DNA of 64,000 bases from Fidelibacterota bacterium (lineage in GTDB: Bacteria > Fidelibacterota > UBA8477 > JABMPR01). Positions 29,381 through 39,950 of the stretch are shown piece by piece. The notes under the pieces were generated by a model, which saw nothing but the letters and a program-made list of their open reading frames with translations, searched no databases and was not told the DNA's origin. Where the stretch lies: assembly GCA_018650795.1 (NCBI GenBank), contig JABIFG010000118.1, positions 81,731-145,730 on the forward strand, read 5' to 3'. Position numbers and translations under genes: made by a program. Every line of letters begins with the position of its first letter. Position 1 is the first letter of the stretch.

Positions 29381-30678
29381 TGACCTGGACAGATAATTAT
29401 CGCTCTCGTATAGGAACTCCTGAGGAGGCCATGAGCCTCATCAAATCCAGGGATTCTGTTTATTTGCATGCCGGGGCAGCCACGCCTCAGATTTTTGTAG
29501 ATGCCTTTAGTAAACGTGTGATGGAACTTGAGGATGTAACCATTAGCCACATACTGTCACTCGGTGATGCGAAATATGTTACTCCTGAAATGGAAGGACA
29601 TGTCCGACTTAATTCATTATTTACAGGGACGAATGTAAGAGAAGCAGTTAACGCTGGCAGGGCTGACTGGACACCTATTTTTCTGTCCGAAATACCTGGG
29701 TTGTTTAAAAATGGTCACATCCCTGTGGATGTTGCACTAATTCATGTGAGCCCACCAGACACCCACGGTTTTTGCAGTTTTGGTGTCAGTACGGATACGA
29801 CCATTGCTGCCTGTAAGCGGGCAAAAATTATTGTTGCCATGGTGAACCAACAGATGCCCCGGGTGCATGGCGACAATTTTATCCATGCCTCAAAGCTAGA
29901 TTTTATCGTTGAGGCAAATGAGCCATTATTTCAAGCAGCCAAAGTCGAATTGTCCGACCGGCACATGTTGATAGGGAAATATATTGCCAGTCTTATAGAA
30001 GATGGTTCGACCCTACAAATGGGTATCGGGGCGATTCCGGATGCAACACTCTTTTATCTCAAAGAGAAGCGGAACCTGGGTATTCATACAGAGATGTTCA
30101 GTGATGGTGTTGTAGAGTTGGTTGAATCCGGTGTGATTAATGGTGAAGAAAAAACCCTGCATCCCGGAAAAGTGGTCTCAAGCATCGTTATGGGATCCCA
30201 GCATGTTTACGATTTTATCCACGAGAACCCCTTTATGGAATTTCATCCCACAGATTATGTGAATGATCCTTATATCATCGCCCAGAATAATAAAATGGTG
30301 GCAATTAATTCTTCGATTGAGATTGATTTAACTGGTCAGGTTTGTTCTGATTCCATGGGGCGCACAAATTTTTCAGGAATCGGTGGCCAGGTTGATTTTA
30401 TGCGAGGTGCTTCCCGAAGTGTTGGTGGGAGACCCATTATCGCCATGCCATCAACTGCTAAACAGGGGACACAATCCCGCATTGTCTTGGATTTGAAACC
30501 TGGTGCAGCAGTAACTACCAGCAGGGGAGATGTGCATTATATAGTTACTGAGTTTGGTATTGCCCATCTTCATGGAAAAACACTAAGAGAAAGAGCCAAG
30601 GCTCTGATAGCAATAGCTCATCCAGATTTTCGCGAGGAATTGGAGCGACAATCATTTGAGAGCAAACTTTTACATTGA
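29380..30678 (+). CDS. Acetyl-CoA hydrolase/transferase family (4-hydroxybutyrate CoA-transferase-like)
   Basis: LQMGIGAIPDATLFYL, GLHTEMFSDG-like GIHTEMFSDGVVEL, FSGIGGQVDFMRGASRSVGGRPIIAMPSTAK. Confidence 0.88.
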   Translation: MTWTDNYRSRIGTPEEAMSLIKSRDSVYLHAGAATPQIFVDAFSKRVMELEDVTISHILSLGDAKYVTPEMEGHVRLNSLFTGTNVREAVNAGRADWTPIFLSEIPGLFKNGHIPVDVALIHVSPPDTHGFCSFGVSTDTTIAACKRAKIIVAMVNQQMPRVHGDNFIHASKLDFIVEANEPLFQAAKVELSDRHMLIGKYIASLIEDGSTLQMGIGAIPDATLFYLKEKRNLGIHTEMFSDGVVELVESGVINGEEKTLHPGKVVSSIVMGSQHVYDFIHENPFMEFHPTDYVNDPYIIAQNNKMVAINSSIEIDLTGQVCSDSMGRTNFSGIGGQVDFMRGASRSVGGRPIIAMPSTAKQGTQSRIVLDLKPGAAVTTSRGDVHYIVTEFGIAHLHGKTLRERAKALIAIAHPDFREELERQSFESKLLH

Positions 30679-30706
30679 AAAATATGAATCTTAGGAGGTT
30701 CTGAAT

Positions 30707-31075
30707 ATGGCTAAAGCCCGTGGACTCGTTGCAGTCAACATCGAGGAATGTAAGGGATGCAATCTATGTGTCGTTGCATGTCCAGTTGATGTGCTCCACT
30801 TAGCAGATAGTTTTAATACTCATGGTTATAGTCCGGCCGAATATGATGGGGAAGGCTGTACAGGCTGCGGTGTTTGTTACTATGCCTGTCCAGAGCCTGG
30901 AGCTATTACTGTTTTTAAAAATTGGGCTGAAGCTCAAGAAGCCTATATATGTCAGACTAAAAATGTACCTAGCCGTCTGACAGTTACAGATGCTGTGAAA
31001 GGACTGGCAGAGTGTGAAGCCTGCGGTCAGCAAGTTGTCCTTAGTAATTTTAGAAGCTTAAGTTTTGCGGAGTAG
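30707..31075 (+). CDS. 4Fe-4S ferredoxin subunit of 2-oxoacid:ferredoxin oxidoreductase
   Basis: [12 protein letters not shown] and [12 protein letters not shown]. Confidence 0.88.
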   Translation: MAKARGLVAVNIEECKGCNLCVVACPVDVLHLADSFNTHGYSPAEYDGEGCTGCGVCYYACPEPGAITVFKNWAEAQEAYICQTKNVPSRLTVTDAVKGLAECEACGQQVVLSNFRSLSFAE

Positions 31076-31078
31076 AGT

Positions 31079-32137
31079 ATGGCCAAGCAATTTGTAAAAG
31101 GAAATGAAGCGATTGTCAAGGGAGCCATTCTGGCTGGTTGTCGCGCTTATTATGGATATCCAATTACTCCAGCGAGTGAAATTGCCCATGCTGCAGCACA
31201 GTTTATGCCGCTGGTAGGTGGGACCTTTCTTCAAGCTGAGAGCGAAATAGCAGCTATTAACATGGTTTATGGCGCTGCTGGCACAGGAATTCGTGCCATG
31301 ACTGCCAGCTCCAGCCCTGGATTTAGCCTTAAACAGGAGGGCTTGTCGTATCTGGCGGGTGCTGAACTACCCTGTGTAGTAGTGGATATCACACGCGGGG
31401 GTCCCGGTCTTGGAAATATTGCACCAGAACAGGCTGATTATCATCAGGTTGTAAAGGGTGGCGGACATGGAAACTACAAGAATATTGTGTTGGCTCCAAA
31501 TTCTGCTCAGGAAATGTGCGATCTGACCATGCTGGCTTTTGATCTGGCTGACAAGTATCGTAATCCTGCAGTGGTTCTGGCTGATGGGTTCATCGGACAA
31601 ATGATGGAGCCGGTGGATTTTCCCGAACCGGTGACTGAATTTGCCGAAAAGACCTGGGCAGTCAGGGGAGTGGACCGTGACCGTATGAATCTGGTCAGTT
31701 CCATCGAACTTGACCCAGATGACCTGGAGCGTCACAACCAGAAATTGCAGCAAAAATACGAGATCATTACCAATAATGACACCCGCTATGAAGAGTACAA
31801 ACTTGATGATGCTGAGTTTGTCGTCGTTGGTTATGGCATTGTATCCAGATTGGTACACACTGCCGTCAATCAATTGCGGGATGAAGGTGTTAAAGTCGGC
31901 ATGTTACGACCGATTACCTTGATGCCCTATCCGACCAAACGATTAAGTGAATTGGCAGCCCTTGACCGGGTCAAAGCCTTTAGTGTTATCGAATTAAGTA
32001 ATGGACAGATGGTGGATGATGTACGCCTGGCGGTGAATGGTGCTAAGCCAGTAGAATTTTACGGTCGTATGGGTGGAAACGTGCCATCCATTAAAGAATT
32101 GGTTCACGAGATCAAACGGATGATGAGGGTATTATGA
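31079..32137 (+). CDS. 2-oxoacid:ferredoxin oxidoreductase alpha subunit (KorA/VorB-like)
   Basis: [54 protein letters not shown]. Confidence 0.9.
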   Translation: MAKQFVKGNEAIVKGAILAGCRAYYGYPITPASEIAHAAAQFMPLVGGTFLQAESEIAAINMVYGAAGTGIRAMTASSSPGFSLKQEGLSYLAGAELPCVVVDITRGGPGLGNIAPEQADYHQVVKGGGHGNYKNIVLAPNSAQEMCDLTMLAFDLADKYRNPAVVLADGFIGQMMEPVDFPEPVTEFAEKTWAVRGVDRDRMNLVSSIELDPDDLERHNQKLQQKYEIITNNDTRYEEYKLDDAEFVVVGYGIVSRLVHTAVNQLRDEGVKVGMLRPITLMPYPTKRLSELAALDRVKAFSVIELSNGQMVDDVRLAVNGAKPVEFYGRMGGNVPSIKELVHEIKRMMRVL

Positions 32138-33567
32138 GTGTCAAAATCTTAGGAAAATCAAAAGGCTTTTACGATACCTACGAGCGTCGCCCGGGAAGCA
32201 ATAAGGAACAAACCCACTATTGTCCTGGCTGTGGCCATGGTATCCTGCATAAAATGATCGCCGAAGCCCTGGTAGATTTTGAGGTAGCAGAAAATATGGT
32301 CTTCATCAGCCCAGTAGGCTGCAGTGTGTTTGCTTATTACTATTTTAATGCCGGAAATATTCAGGCTGCTCATGGCCGTGCCCCAGCTGTGGCTACTGGT
32401 GTAAAACGGGCTCTGCCTGAGTCCATCGTCATCTCCTATCAGGGTGATGGTGATCTGGCAGCCATTGGAGGAAATGAGATCCTGCATGCAGCCAACCGGG
32501 GCGAGTCCATGACGGTCTTCTTTGTGAACAATGCCATTTATGGTATGACAGGCGGTCAGATGGCCCCTACGACCCTGATTGGACAAAAGACCACCACAAC
32601 ACCTTATGGCCGGACCCTGCAGAATGAGGGCTATCCCATCAAGATGGCCGAAATTATTGCCAGTTTGGAATCACCTGTTTATGTGGAAAGAGTTATGCTG
32701 GCTGATGTTCGCTCCAAGAACGCTGCTCGCAAAGCCGTACGCAAAGGCATCAGGAATCAGATCGAGAAAAAGGGTTTTTCCTTTATTGAAGTCCTTTCGA
32801 CTTGTCCGACTGGCTGGAAGATGACCGCCCCTCAATCCGAGGAATGGATCAAAACCACCCTGGTTGAGAACTTCCCACTGGGTGTGTATAAGGATATTGC
32901 AGATCAGGTTGAACCGCTGGATCTGAGCTCAAATTTGGCACCCACTGAAAGAGTGCCCAAATTGATCGGCCTGGAGCAGGACAAAATGGAATTTGATACT
33001 GCTGCAATGAAGATTGCTCCGCAGATAGATCAGGAGATCAAGATTGCCGGGTTTGGTGGACAGGGCGTTCTCTCTCTAGGAGTCTGGTTGAGTGAGATCG
33101 GAATGCGTGAGGACCTGCAGGTCAGTTGGATTCCCTCCTATGGACCTGAAATGCGTGGTGGGACGGCAAACTGTCATGTGAAGTTATCCAGAAACAATAT
33201 CGGTTCACCTCTGGTGACCCATCCCACAGTTTTGGTAGCCATGAATCGGCCTTCCCTGGAAAAATTTGAAGGTGATGTGGTGGATGGGGGAGCCATTGTC
33301 TGGGATAGTTCCTTGATCGATGTTGAGCCCCAACGCAAAGATATCAGGAATATTCCTGTACCAGCCACTAAGATCGCGAAGGACCTGGGGAATAGTAGAG
33401 TCTCAAATGTGGTTCTTCTCGGGGTGATGGCAGGCTTCTCCGATTTTCTCGATCCTTTGGTGGTTCAGCGAGTTCTACCGCTTATCTTTAAGAAGAAACA
33501 TCTTTTGGAGATCAACCTGATCGCATTCCAAAAGGGTCTGGAACTGGGGAGGGAACTCTCAGACTGA
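32134..33567 (+). CDS. 2-oxoacid:ferredoxin oxidoreductase beta (TPP) + gamma fusion subunit
   Basis: [18 protein letters not shown]...[21 protein letters not shown] (TPP), then [23 protein letters not shown]...[18 protein letters not shown] (gamma). Confidence 0.92.
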   Translation: MSVKILGKSKGFYDTYERRPGSNKEQTHYCPGCGHGILHKMIAEALVDFEVAENMVFISPVGCSVFAYYYFNAGNIQAAHGRAPAVATGVKRALPESIVISYQGDGDLAAIGGNEILHAANRGESMTVFFVNNAIYGMTGGQMAPTTLIGQKTTTTPYGRTLQNEGYPIKMAEIIASLESPVYVERVMLADVRSKNAARKAVRKGIRNQIEKKGFSFIEVLSTCPTGWKMTAPQSEEWIKTTLVENFPLGVYKDIADQVEPLDLSSNLAPTERVPKLIGLEQDKMEFDTAAMKIAPQIDQEIKIAGFGGQGVLSLGVWLSEIGMREDLQVSWIPSYGPEMRGGTANCHVKLSRNNIGSPLVTHPTVLVAMNRPSLEKFEGDVVDGGAIVWDSSLIDVEPQRKDIRNIPVPATKIAKDLGNSRVSNVVLLGVMAGFSDFLDPLVVQRVLPLIFKKKHLLEINLIAFQKGLELGRELSD

Positions 33568-33597
33568 TATTCCTCCTCAAAATTTGGAGGTCATAAA

Positions 33598-34059
33598 ATG
33601 AAGTATTCAAAAATTTTAGTGCCAACTGATTTTTCGGAATCTGCGAAATATGCTCTGCCCTTCGCAGTTGATCTGGCACAAAAGTATCAGGCCAGCTTGC
33701 ATGTTTTACACATCGTGGAGCCTATCGTTGCACCTGTTGATTTCGCCTGGGGGACCTATAGTTACCCTGATATCGAAAAGCAGCTGAGTGGATATGTTGA
33801 CGAGTCTCTGACCAAGATAATGGCTGAACAAATTCCTCCCGAAATCAAGAGTAAATCCACAAGCCTGCATGGCAAACCCTGGCGTGAAATAGTCGCTTTC
33901 GCAAAGGCAGAGGGCATGGATCTCATCGTGATGGCTACTCATGGCCTGAGCGGATTCAGTCATGCTATTTATGGTTCTACTGCTGAAAAAGTTGTCCGGA
34001 AAGCCCATTGTCCGGTATTGATAATTCGTCACCCCGATGTAAAATTCGAGATGCCATAG
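33598..34059 (+). CDS. Universal stress protein
   Basis: KILVPTDFSESAKYALPFAVDLA...DLIVMATHGLSGFSHAIYGSTAEKVVRKAHCPVLII. Confidence 0.93.
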   Translation: MKYSKILVPTDFSESAKYALPFAVDLAQKYQASLHVLHIVEPIVAPVDFAWGTYSYPDIEKQLSGYVDESLTKIMAEQIPPEIKSKSTSLHGKPWREIVAFAKAEGMDLIVMATHGLSGFSHAIYGSTAEKVVRKAHCPVLIIRHPDVKFEMP

Positions 34060-34320
34060 ATCGCTCTGACGTCTCGTTGCGAATTGAACGATATTAATCC
34101 ACCTCAACGTCCACTTTAAGTGTGAAACATTGATATTATTACATCAAGGTGCTTGATGAGATACTCTTTAACCGCTGATACATAGATAGTTAGATGCAAT
34201 AGTCTCGATAGTGACCTCCACAATTGGGTACCATATCATACCTAACTAAGAACGTGCCTATGTTTCGATAATTGGCAAATCTTTTAGTATTCACTCCCCT
34301 TTATTCTATCTTCTCAGCTT

Positions 34321-34914
34321 ATGAATGATGCCGACAAAAACGATCAAACATATGATCTGATATCAAGTCTGGAGCATATCTATCAGCTCAAGGCTATTCC
34401 AAGATCGGGATGGTTACAATCTGGAATTGCTGAAAGTGGTGTTGAATCGATTGCTGCCCATAGTTATGGGATGTCAATTCTCATTCTTCACCTTCGAACT
34501 GTTTTACTGTCAAATGGTGTGAATGTTGAAAGAGCATTGAGTATGGCTTTGGTACATGATATTGCAGAGTCCATCGTTGGTGATCTAACTCCACATGATG
34601 GTGTTCCAGAAGCGACAAAATATGCCGCCGAAGCATCTGCAATAAATCAGATTGTGAACGGGGTTCAGGAAGGTGATTACTTCCTTGATCTTTGGGAAGA
34701 TTTTGAGGCTGTTAAATCTCCTGAGGCAAAAGTAGTCAAGCGAATTGACAAATTGGATATGCTGATTCAAGCCTATCTTTATGAAAAGAAATACAAAATG
34801 AGACTCGATTCTTTCTGGGAAAATATGAACGAAATGTTCAAAGGGAGCGAATCAGAGTCGATTTACACATATATACGGACAAATCGATTTGAATTTAAAG
34901 GGAATGAAGCATGA
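34321..34914 (+). CDS. HD-domain phosphohydrolase (YfbR-like)
   Basis: ESIAAHSYGMSIL...ALVHDIAESIVGDLTPHD...IDKLDMLIQAYLY. Confidence 0.8.
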   Translation: MNDADKNDQTYDLISSLEHIYQLKAIPRSGWLQSGIAESGVESIAAHSYGMSILILHLRTVLLSNGVNVERALSMALVHDIAESIVGDLTPHDGVPEATKYAAEASAINQIVNGVQEGDYFLDLWEDFEAVKSPEAKVVKRIDKLDMLIQAYLYEKKYKMRLDSFWENMNEMFKGSESESIYTYIRTNRFEFKGNEA

Positions 34915-36401
34915 GGACGTTTGTTTTTGGAAAACTAATATTATTGGCTCTGTTAATTATCAGTCCGGTGATGGCAGAGGAGCATATCAGCATCAGCGAG
35001 CAGACTGCCAGCGGAGAAATAGTTAGCCATGAAGGTGATATTCATCAGGAGGCTGAAGCTGCACATCATGGTGGTTTGCCACCGGTCTGGTTGGTCGCCC
35101 CATTTATCATTTTATTAATCATGATTGCTACAGGTCCTCTCTTTTATCCCCACTTGTGGGAACATCACTATCCAAAATTTGCCATGGCCCTGGGGGCTTT
35201 TGTGGCCGTCTATTATGGATTTCTGATGGATCATGGGGTACTCAGTCTCATGCATACACTTGAGGAGTACATATCCTTTATCGCTCTGCTAACAGCCCTC
35301 TTTGTGGCTTCAGGTGGGATTCTGGTCAAATTTAATGCTGCAGGGAAGCCCTGGGTGAATGGACTCATTTTATTGGGGGGAGCCATACTCTCCAATTTTA
35401 TCGGTACTACAGGTGCCTCTATGCTGTTAATTCGACCCTTTATGCGTTTGAACGAGGGACGGCTGAAACCATACCACGTCATTTTCTTTATATTTGTTGT
35501 AAGTAATATTGGTGGTGGTCTTACACCGATTGGAGACCCTCCGCTATTCTTAGGTTTTCTTAAGGGTGTGCCCTTCTTCTGGGTGATTGGTCATGTATGG
35601 CATATCTGGCTGGTTACTACTTTGGCCGTGATCGGTGTGTTTATGGCATTTGACATGAGGACCCCTGCCAGCAGTATTGTACCTAAAGAGGGTAGGACAG
35701 TAGAAATTCACGGCAGTAAGAACTTTATCTATCTGGGAATTGTCATCATTTCAGTGTTTATGGATCCAGCGGTGATTAATGGATTCCCAAGCTTACAGAA
35801 AATGTTCCATGTCCCCTTTGGCATTAGAGAAATCATTATGTTTAGCGTCGCTTTCCTTGCTTATAAGACGGGTGACAAAGAAGCTTTAAGGGGGAATGAA
35901 TTCAATTTTGAACCGATTAAGGAAGTTGCCTATCTATTTATCGGTATCTTTGCTACAATGATTCCGGCACTTCAGCTTATTGGGTCTTATGCCAGAGATC
36001 ATGCGGCTGAATTTACAGTATCTCGTTTCTACTGGTTCACAGGGTCACTTTCTGGTGTTTTGGACAATGCACCGACCTATTTGAATTTTCTAGCTGGATC
36101 TCTAGGCAAATTCGGTCTGGATATTGGCTCGATCAACGATGTACAGCATTTTGCAGCAGGTGTTGATTCACCGGTAGCCGGAGATTCGAACTCCATAGTT
36201 TATCTCATGGCCATTTCAGTGGCTGCCGTATTCTTCGGTGCTATGACTTATATTGGGAATGCGCCCAATTTTATGGTGAAAAATATTGCCGAACAGGCTG
36301 GAGTGGATGTGCCCAGTTTCCTGGGATATGTATTCAAATATTCAATACCAATCCTGCTGCCGATCTTTTTTGTCGTTTGGTGGGTCTTTTTTAATCTTTA
36401 A
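34911..36401 (+). CDS. NhaD-type sodium:proton antiporter / citrate-transporter family
   Basis: FIGTTGASMLLIRPFMRLN, VSNIGGGLTPIGDPPLFLGFLKGVPFFW, SGVLDNAPTYLNF; overlaps the upstream stop (ATGA). Confidence 0.88.
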   Translation: MRTFVFGKLILLALLIISPVMAEEHISISEQTASGEIVSHEGDIHQEAEAAHHGGLPPVWLVAPFIILLIMIATGPLFYPHLWEHHYPKFAMALGAFVAVYYGFLMDHGVLSLMHTLEEYISFIALLTALFVASGGILVKFNAAGKPWVNGLILLGGAILSNFIGTTGASMLLIRPFMRLNEGRLKPYHVIFFIFVVSNIGGGLTPIGDPPLFLGFLKGVPFFWVIGHVWHIWLVTTLAVIGVFMAFDMRTPASSIVPKEGRTVEIHGSKNFIYLGIVIISVFMDPAVINGFPSLQKMFHVPFGIREIIMFSVAFLAYKTGDKEALRGNEFNFEPIKEVAYLFIGIFATMIPALQLIGSYARDHAAEFTVSRFYWFTGSLSGVLDNAPTYLNFLAGSLGKFGLDIGSINDVQHFAAGVDSPVAGDSNSIVYLMAISVAAVFFGAMTYIGNAPNFMVKNIAEQAGVDVPSFLGYVFKYSIPILLPIFFVVWWVFFNL

Positions 36402-36424
36402 AAAAAAATAGCAGGAGAAATATA

Positions 36425-36817
36425 ATGAGCAGAACCATAAAACAGGCCATGGACGCTAAGCAAAAGGGCTTCTTAATCAAAAATTCCATCTTTCTTCCAT
36501 TTCATCTGGAACTTTTGAGCGTTTGGATTGGCAAAGATATGTCTCTCGTGTCAAAACCTGATGTAATTACGGATTTTAGTGATAAAAAGGGAGACCTACA
36601 TATCAGGGAAGGTGAGAATTACACAAACCTGATCTTTGTCAACCATAAAGAGCTAAAGCGGGAATATGGGAATTATAAAGGACATATCATTCTTTTTTGC
36701 ACAGAAAAAGGGGATGATATCTTTGATAAGACCCGTCGACATTACATCAAATTATCCTTCCATGATGATACCAATAATGTTTACATGGAGTTAATTGACG
36801 ATCCCTTTGAACTGTAG
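36425..36817 (+). CDS. Hypothetical protein
   Basis: 130 aa ORF in a tight + strand gene series; no family recognised. Confidence 0.55.
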   Translation: MSRTIKQAMDAKQKGFLIKNSIFLPFHLELLSVWIGKDMSLVSKPDVITDFSDKKGDLHIREGENYTNLIFVNHKELKREYGNYKGHIILFCTEKGDDIFDKTRRHYIKLSFHDDTNNVYMELIDDPFEL

Positions 36818-36837
36818 GTAAAGTGTAAATCCAGAAC

Positions 36838-38079
36838 ATGGAGCAAGTTGAAATAATCAGTGCGATGGTAACGGGTTACCTGTTATTATCCGGAATTCTC
36901 CTAAAATATTCAGGAAAATTCATTTCGGCCAGCCGACAACACCAATTAGCATTTGTAACAATCATTTTGCTGGTTGTTGGCCTACTCCCACAGCTAAAGC
37001 TGCCCATGGTTGCCCCTGGGGTTATCTTTCATCTTGGGATGATGCTTTTTGCACTGCACCTGAGTGCTTACTATTCAGGGACTTCAAAAAATTCAGCTCA
37101 CATGTATTCAATAATTCTGTTTTTGGCTGCAGTAGTGTTGGCTCCGCTCTCACATTCATTGTTTCTCGATTGGAGTTTAGCCAGATTTCTGATTATGGGT
37201 GGAAGCATGTTGCTCATACTGGAACTTGAAAGAACTGTCACTGATAACTCATACTCCCTCAGCACGGTAGAGAAAAATCTACTCTGGGTCTGGTTTATCT
37301 CGGCTATTATGGGTCTTTGGGAGCCTCAGGTTCAACTTCTTCCTGATCTATTCTTCCTGGTTATCCTTGTTGTTCATCTTGAAAAACGTTGGCCCCGTTT
37401 AAGTGTTCCTGCGCCCCTTATTGCTCTTTATGGCATGCTCATCGTATGGTATGGTCATTATACATTATCAGGTATTCCAGGGCATATTCTCGATATTTCA
37501 AACGTATTTCCACCTTCACGTACCCAGTTGATGCTCATTCTTGCGACGATGATTGGCTTGTTGGTATTTGGACTCCGTAGCAGGAGTATTACCAAACAAT
37601 TTCTGTATCTATTCCTGGCTCAGGAAACCTTGTTACTGGGAACTGGGTTTGAAAATTTCTTCCTGCCATCTCAAGAGTTGATAGGATTGCAGAGAATTCT
37701 TTTATTCGTCTCCTTAATAGGTCTGTTTGTGATGATTGAATCCAGAGAAAATGAGGGTCTGGACAAAGCGGGTTTAAGTGGACTGGTATTGGAGCGTCCA
37801 CGATTCACAAGTAGTGTTATACTGGTCTCCGTATTTTTTGCGTGCTATCCATTGGTCTATATTGCCGGAGATTCCTGGGTAGTAACTGGTATGCTCATTG
37901 GTATCGTCGTTGCGGGTGTGGGATGGACAGCGAATCTCATACGAATTCTTTTCACAAGAGTAGAGCGTGAGTATCGGATACTCAGACCGTCTCTATCCAT
38001 ATGGTCTACGGTAGTATTCACTATCTTATGGGCAGCGGTTGTCCTGCTGGAAATTGTCAGTAGAAATATTCTCAGCTGA
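36838..38079 (+). CDS. Hypothetical polytopic membrane protein
   Basis: 413 aa, many hydrophobic segments. Confidence 0.6.
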   Translation: MEQVEIISAMVTGYLLLSGILLKYSGKFISASRQHQLAFVTIILLVVGLLPQLKLPMVAPGVIFHLGMMLFALHLSAYYSGTSKNSAHMYSIILFLAAVVLAPLSHSLFLDWSLARFLIMGGSMLLILELERTVTDNSYSLSTVEKNLLWVWFISAIMGLWEPQVQLLPDLFFLVILVVHLEKRWPRLSVPAPLIALYGMLIVWYGHYTLSGIPGHILDISNVFPPSRTQLMLILATMIGLLVFGLRSRSITKQFLYLFLAQETLLLGTGFENFFLPSQELIGLQRILLFVSLIGLFVMIESRENEGLDKAGLSGLVLERPRFTSSVILVSVFFACYPLVYIAGDSWVVTGMLIGIVVAGVGWTANLIRILFTRVEREYRILRPSLSIWSTVVFTILWAAVVLLEIVSRNILS

Positions 38080-38109
38080 CGAATTGAAACAAAATAGGGG
38101 TAATTAAAA

Positions 38110-38661
38110 ATGAGACTCACCAAAATATATACACGCTCAGGTGATCAAGGAAAGACTCGTCTGGCAAATGGAGATGAAGTCTCAAAGGACTCACTGAGAG
38201 TAAGCGCATATGGTGATGTGGATGAACTAAATAGCATCATCGGGCTGGTGCTTACCCAGGATCCAGATATAAAACTTGTCCAGATTCTTTCACATATCCA
38301 ACATACTTTATTTGACCTGGGAGGTGAGCTGGCCTCTGCTGGAATGATTACTGACTTAGTTACACAGCAGCATATTCTTGATCTGGAACAACACATCGAT
38401 GACTTGAATGTTGAACTCCCGGCTCTTGAAGAATTTATCCTACCTGGTGGTACAAAATCCGCAGCAACGCTCCATTTGGCTCGCACGGTATGTCGTAGGG
38501 CTGAACGCGTAATAATTGCACTTGCTCAAAGCGATGATGTTGCGCCTGAAATCATCAAATATATGAACCGTCTCTCTGATTTATTATTTGTTATGGCCCG
38601 TTTTGAAAATCATCGCAGCGGTAACCAGGAAGTCTACTGGAAAAACCCCAAAAAAAAGTAG
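38110..38661 (+). CDS. Cob(I)yrinic acid a,c-diamide adenosyltransferase, PduO type
   Basis: KIYTRSGDQGKTRLANGDEVSKDSLRVSAYGDVDELNSIIG; FILPGGTKSAATLHLARTVCRRAER; YMNRLSDLLFVMAR. Confidence 0.92.
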   Translation: MRLTKIYTRSGDQGKTRLANGDEVSKDSLRVSAYGDVDELNSIIGLVLTQDPDIKLVQILSHIQHTLFDLGGELASAGMITDLVTQQHILDLEQHIDDLNVELPALEEFILPGGTKSAATLHLARTVCRRAERVIIALAQSDDVAPEIIKYMNRLSDLLFVMARFENHRSGNQEVYWKNPKKK

Positions 38662-38717
38662 GGTTAGTCATTCCGTTTGGAAACGACATGTTGAGCATTT
38701 ACTTCGAATCGTGAAAC

Positions 38718-39008
38718 TTAGAGAATTGTTAGCTCAGACTTCAGGATGTAAGCATGACCTATTATTTCATCATCAATAAAATGTGATATCGATTGAAATC
38801 TTGAATCAAGATAGGCTTTGTCTGTAGAGACCATCGCAACAGCTATTGCAGCATGTTGCCATTTATCCAGATAGTCAAACTCTGAAACTGAAACATTATA
38901 GCGGGAACGTAGTCTATCCTTTAAGCTTTTGACCACACTGCGTTTTTGCTTCAAACTCTGTGCAGCCGGCAGGTGTAATTCAATCTGCAATATGCCAGTG
39001 AGTAACAT
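38718..39008 (-). CDS. DUF503 (YlxP-like) protein
   Basis: LLTGILQIELHLPAAQSLKQKRSVVKSLKDRLRSRYNVSVSE. Confidence 0.85.
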   Translation of the reverse strand: MLLTGILQIELHLPAAQSLKQKRSVVKSLKDRLRSRYNVSVSEFDYLDKWQHAAIAVAMVSTDKAYLDSRFQSISHFIDDEIIGHAYILKSELTIL

Positions 39009-39030
39009 CTAAGCGCCTAATCCTGGTTGT

Positions 39031-39840
39031 CTAAAGTCTGTGTTTAAACAGGCTGATTTCCTTAATGATGTGGGGATGAATGCTGGGATTGGCTGCAATG
39101 ATATGTCCTGTAGATAAATCCAGATCCTCTCCCAGAGGTCCTGAAACTAGTCCACCAGCCTCTTTGACCAACAATGCTCCTGCTGCGATATCCCATGGCT
39201 TTAGACTGAATTCCCACAGCCCATCTAATCTACCACAGGCCAGCCAGGCCAGGTCAATGGCAGCTGCCCCAGCCCGTCTCAGTCCCTGAGTTTTACCATA
39301 AATTGAAGCCCATAACTCCATATTAAGTTTGAAATAATCATCATTGAAATATGAGAATCCTGTAGCCATTAAAGATTTGCCCAATTCGTGAGTCTTACTC
39401 ACGGAAATCGGTTCTCCATTCAAAAAAGCACCTCGATCCCTGCCAGCAGTAAAGAGTTCATGGCGGTTTGGATCGAAGACAGCTGCTGCAAAGAGTTCGT
39501 TTTCAAACTGTATTCCGATGGATACGGCAAATACTGGAAATCCATGTACAAAATTGGTGGTTCCATCGAGGGGATCAATAATCCACTTATAGGGGGACTG
39601 GTTTGGGGTAGATGCACCACCTTCTTCAGCCAAAATCTCATGCTCAGGATAGAGTCGATTGATCTCTGATACGATATAGTTTTCTGAAGCTTGATCCACC
39701 TCAGTTACCATATCACGGGCACTCTTATAGGAAATTTGCCTTTCATGAGAGTTCAACTCGAGGATGATCTCACCTGCAGACTTGGCAATAGTGCCTGCGT
39801 CTTTAATGAGTTGGTCTAAATTATTATCCATATCAATCAA
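39031..39840 (-). CDS. Inositol monophosphatase family protein
   Basis: ILAEEGG, WIIDPLDGTTNFVHGFPVFAVSIG, WDIAAGALLVKEAGG. Confidence 0.9.
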   Translation of the reverse strand: MIDMDNNLDQLIKDAGTIAKSAGEIILELNSHERQISYKSARDMVTEVDQASENYIVSEINRLYPEHEILAEEGGASTPNQSPYKWIIDPLDGTTNFVHGFPVFAVSIGIQFENELFAAAVFDPNRHELFTAGRDRGAFLNGEPISVSKTHELGKSLMATGFSYFNDDYFKLNMELWASIYGKTQGLRRAGAAAIDLAWLACGRLDGLWEFSLKPWDIAAGALLVKEAGGLVSGPLGEDLDLSTGHIIAANPSIHPHIIKEISLFKHRL

Positions 39841-39895
39841 AGCACATGAGGTGAAATCAACGCCAGAGGCGGACCATGTCGAAGCCTGGGAAAGG

Positions 39896-39946
39896 AGGAC
39901 ATTTCGAGAGCACTTCGACGGGGCTCAGCAGCCACCTCAATGTCCT
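39896..39946 (-). repeat. REP-like hairpin 3' of the AGCS gene
   Basis: aggacatt ... aatgtcct inverted repeat, 4 nt beyond the stop at 39951. Confidence 0.45.
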
Positions 39947-39950
39947 GAAT

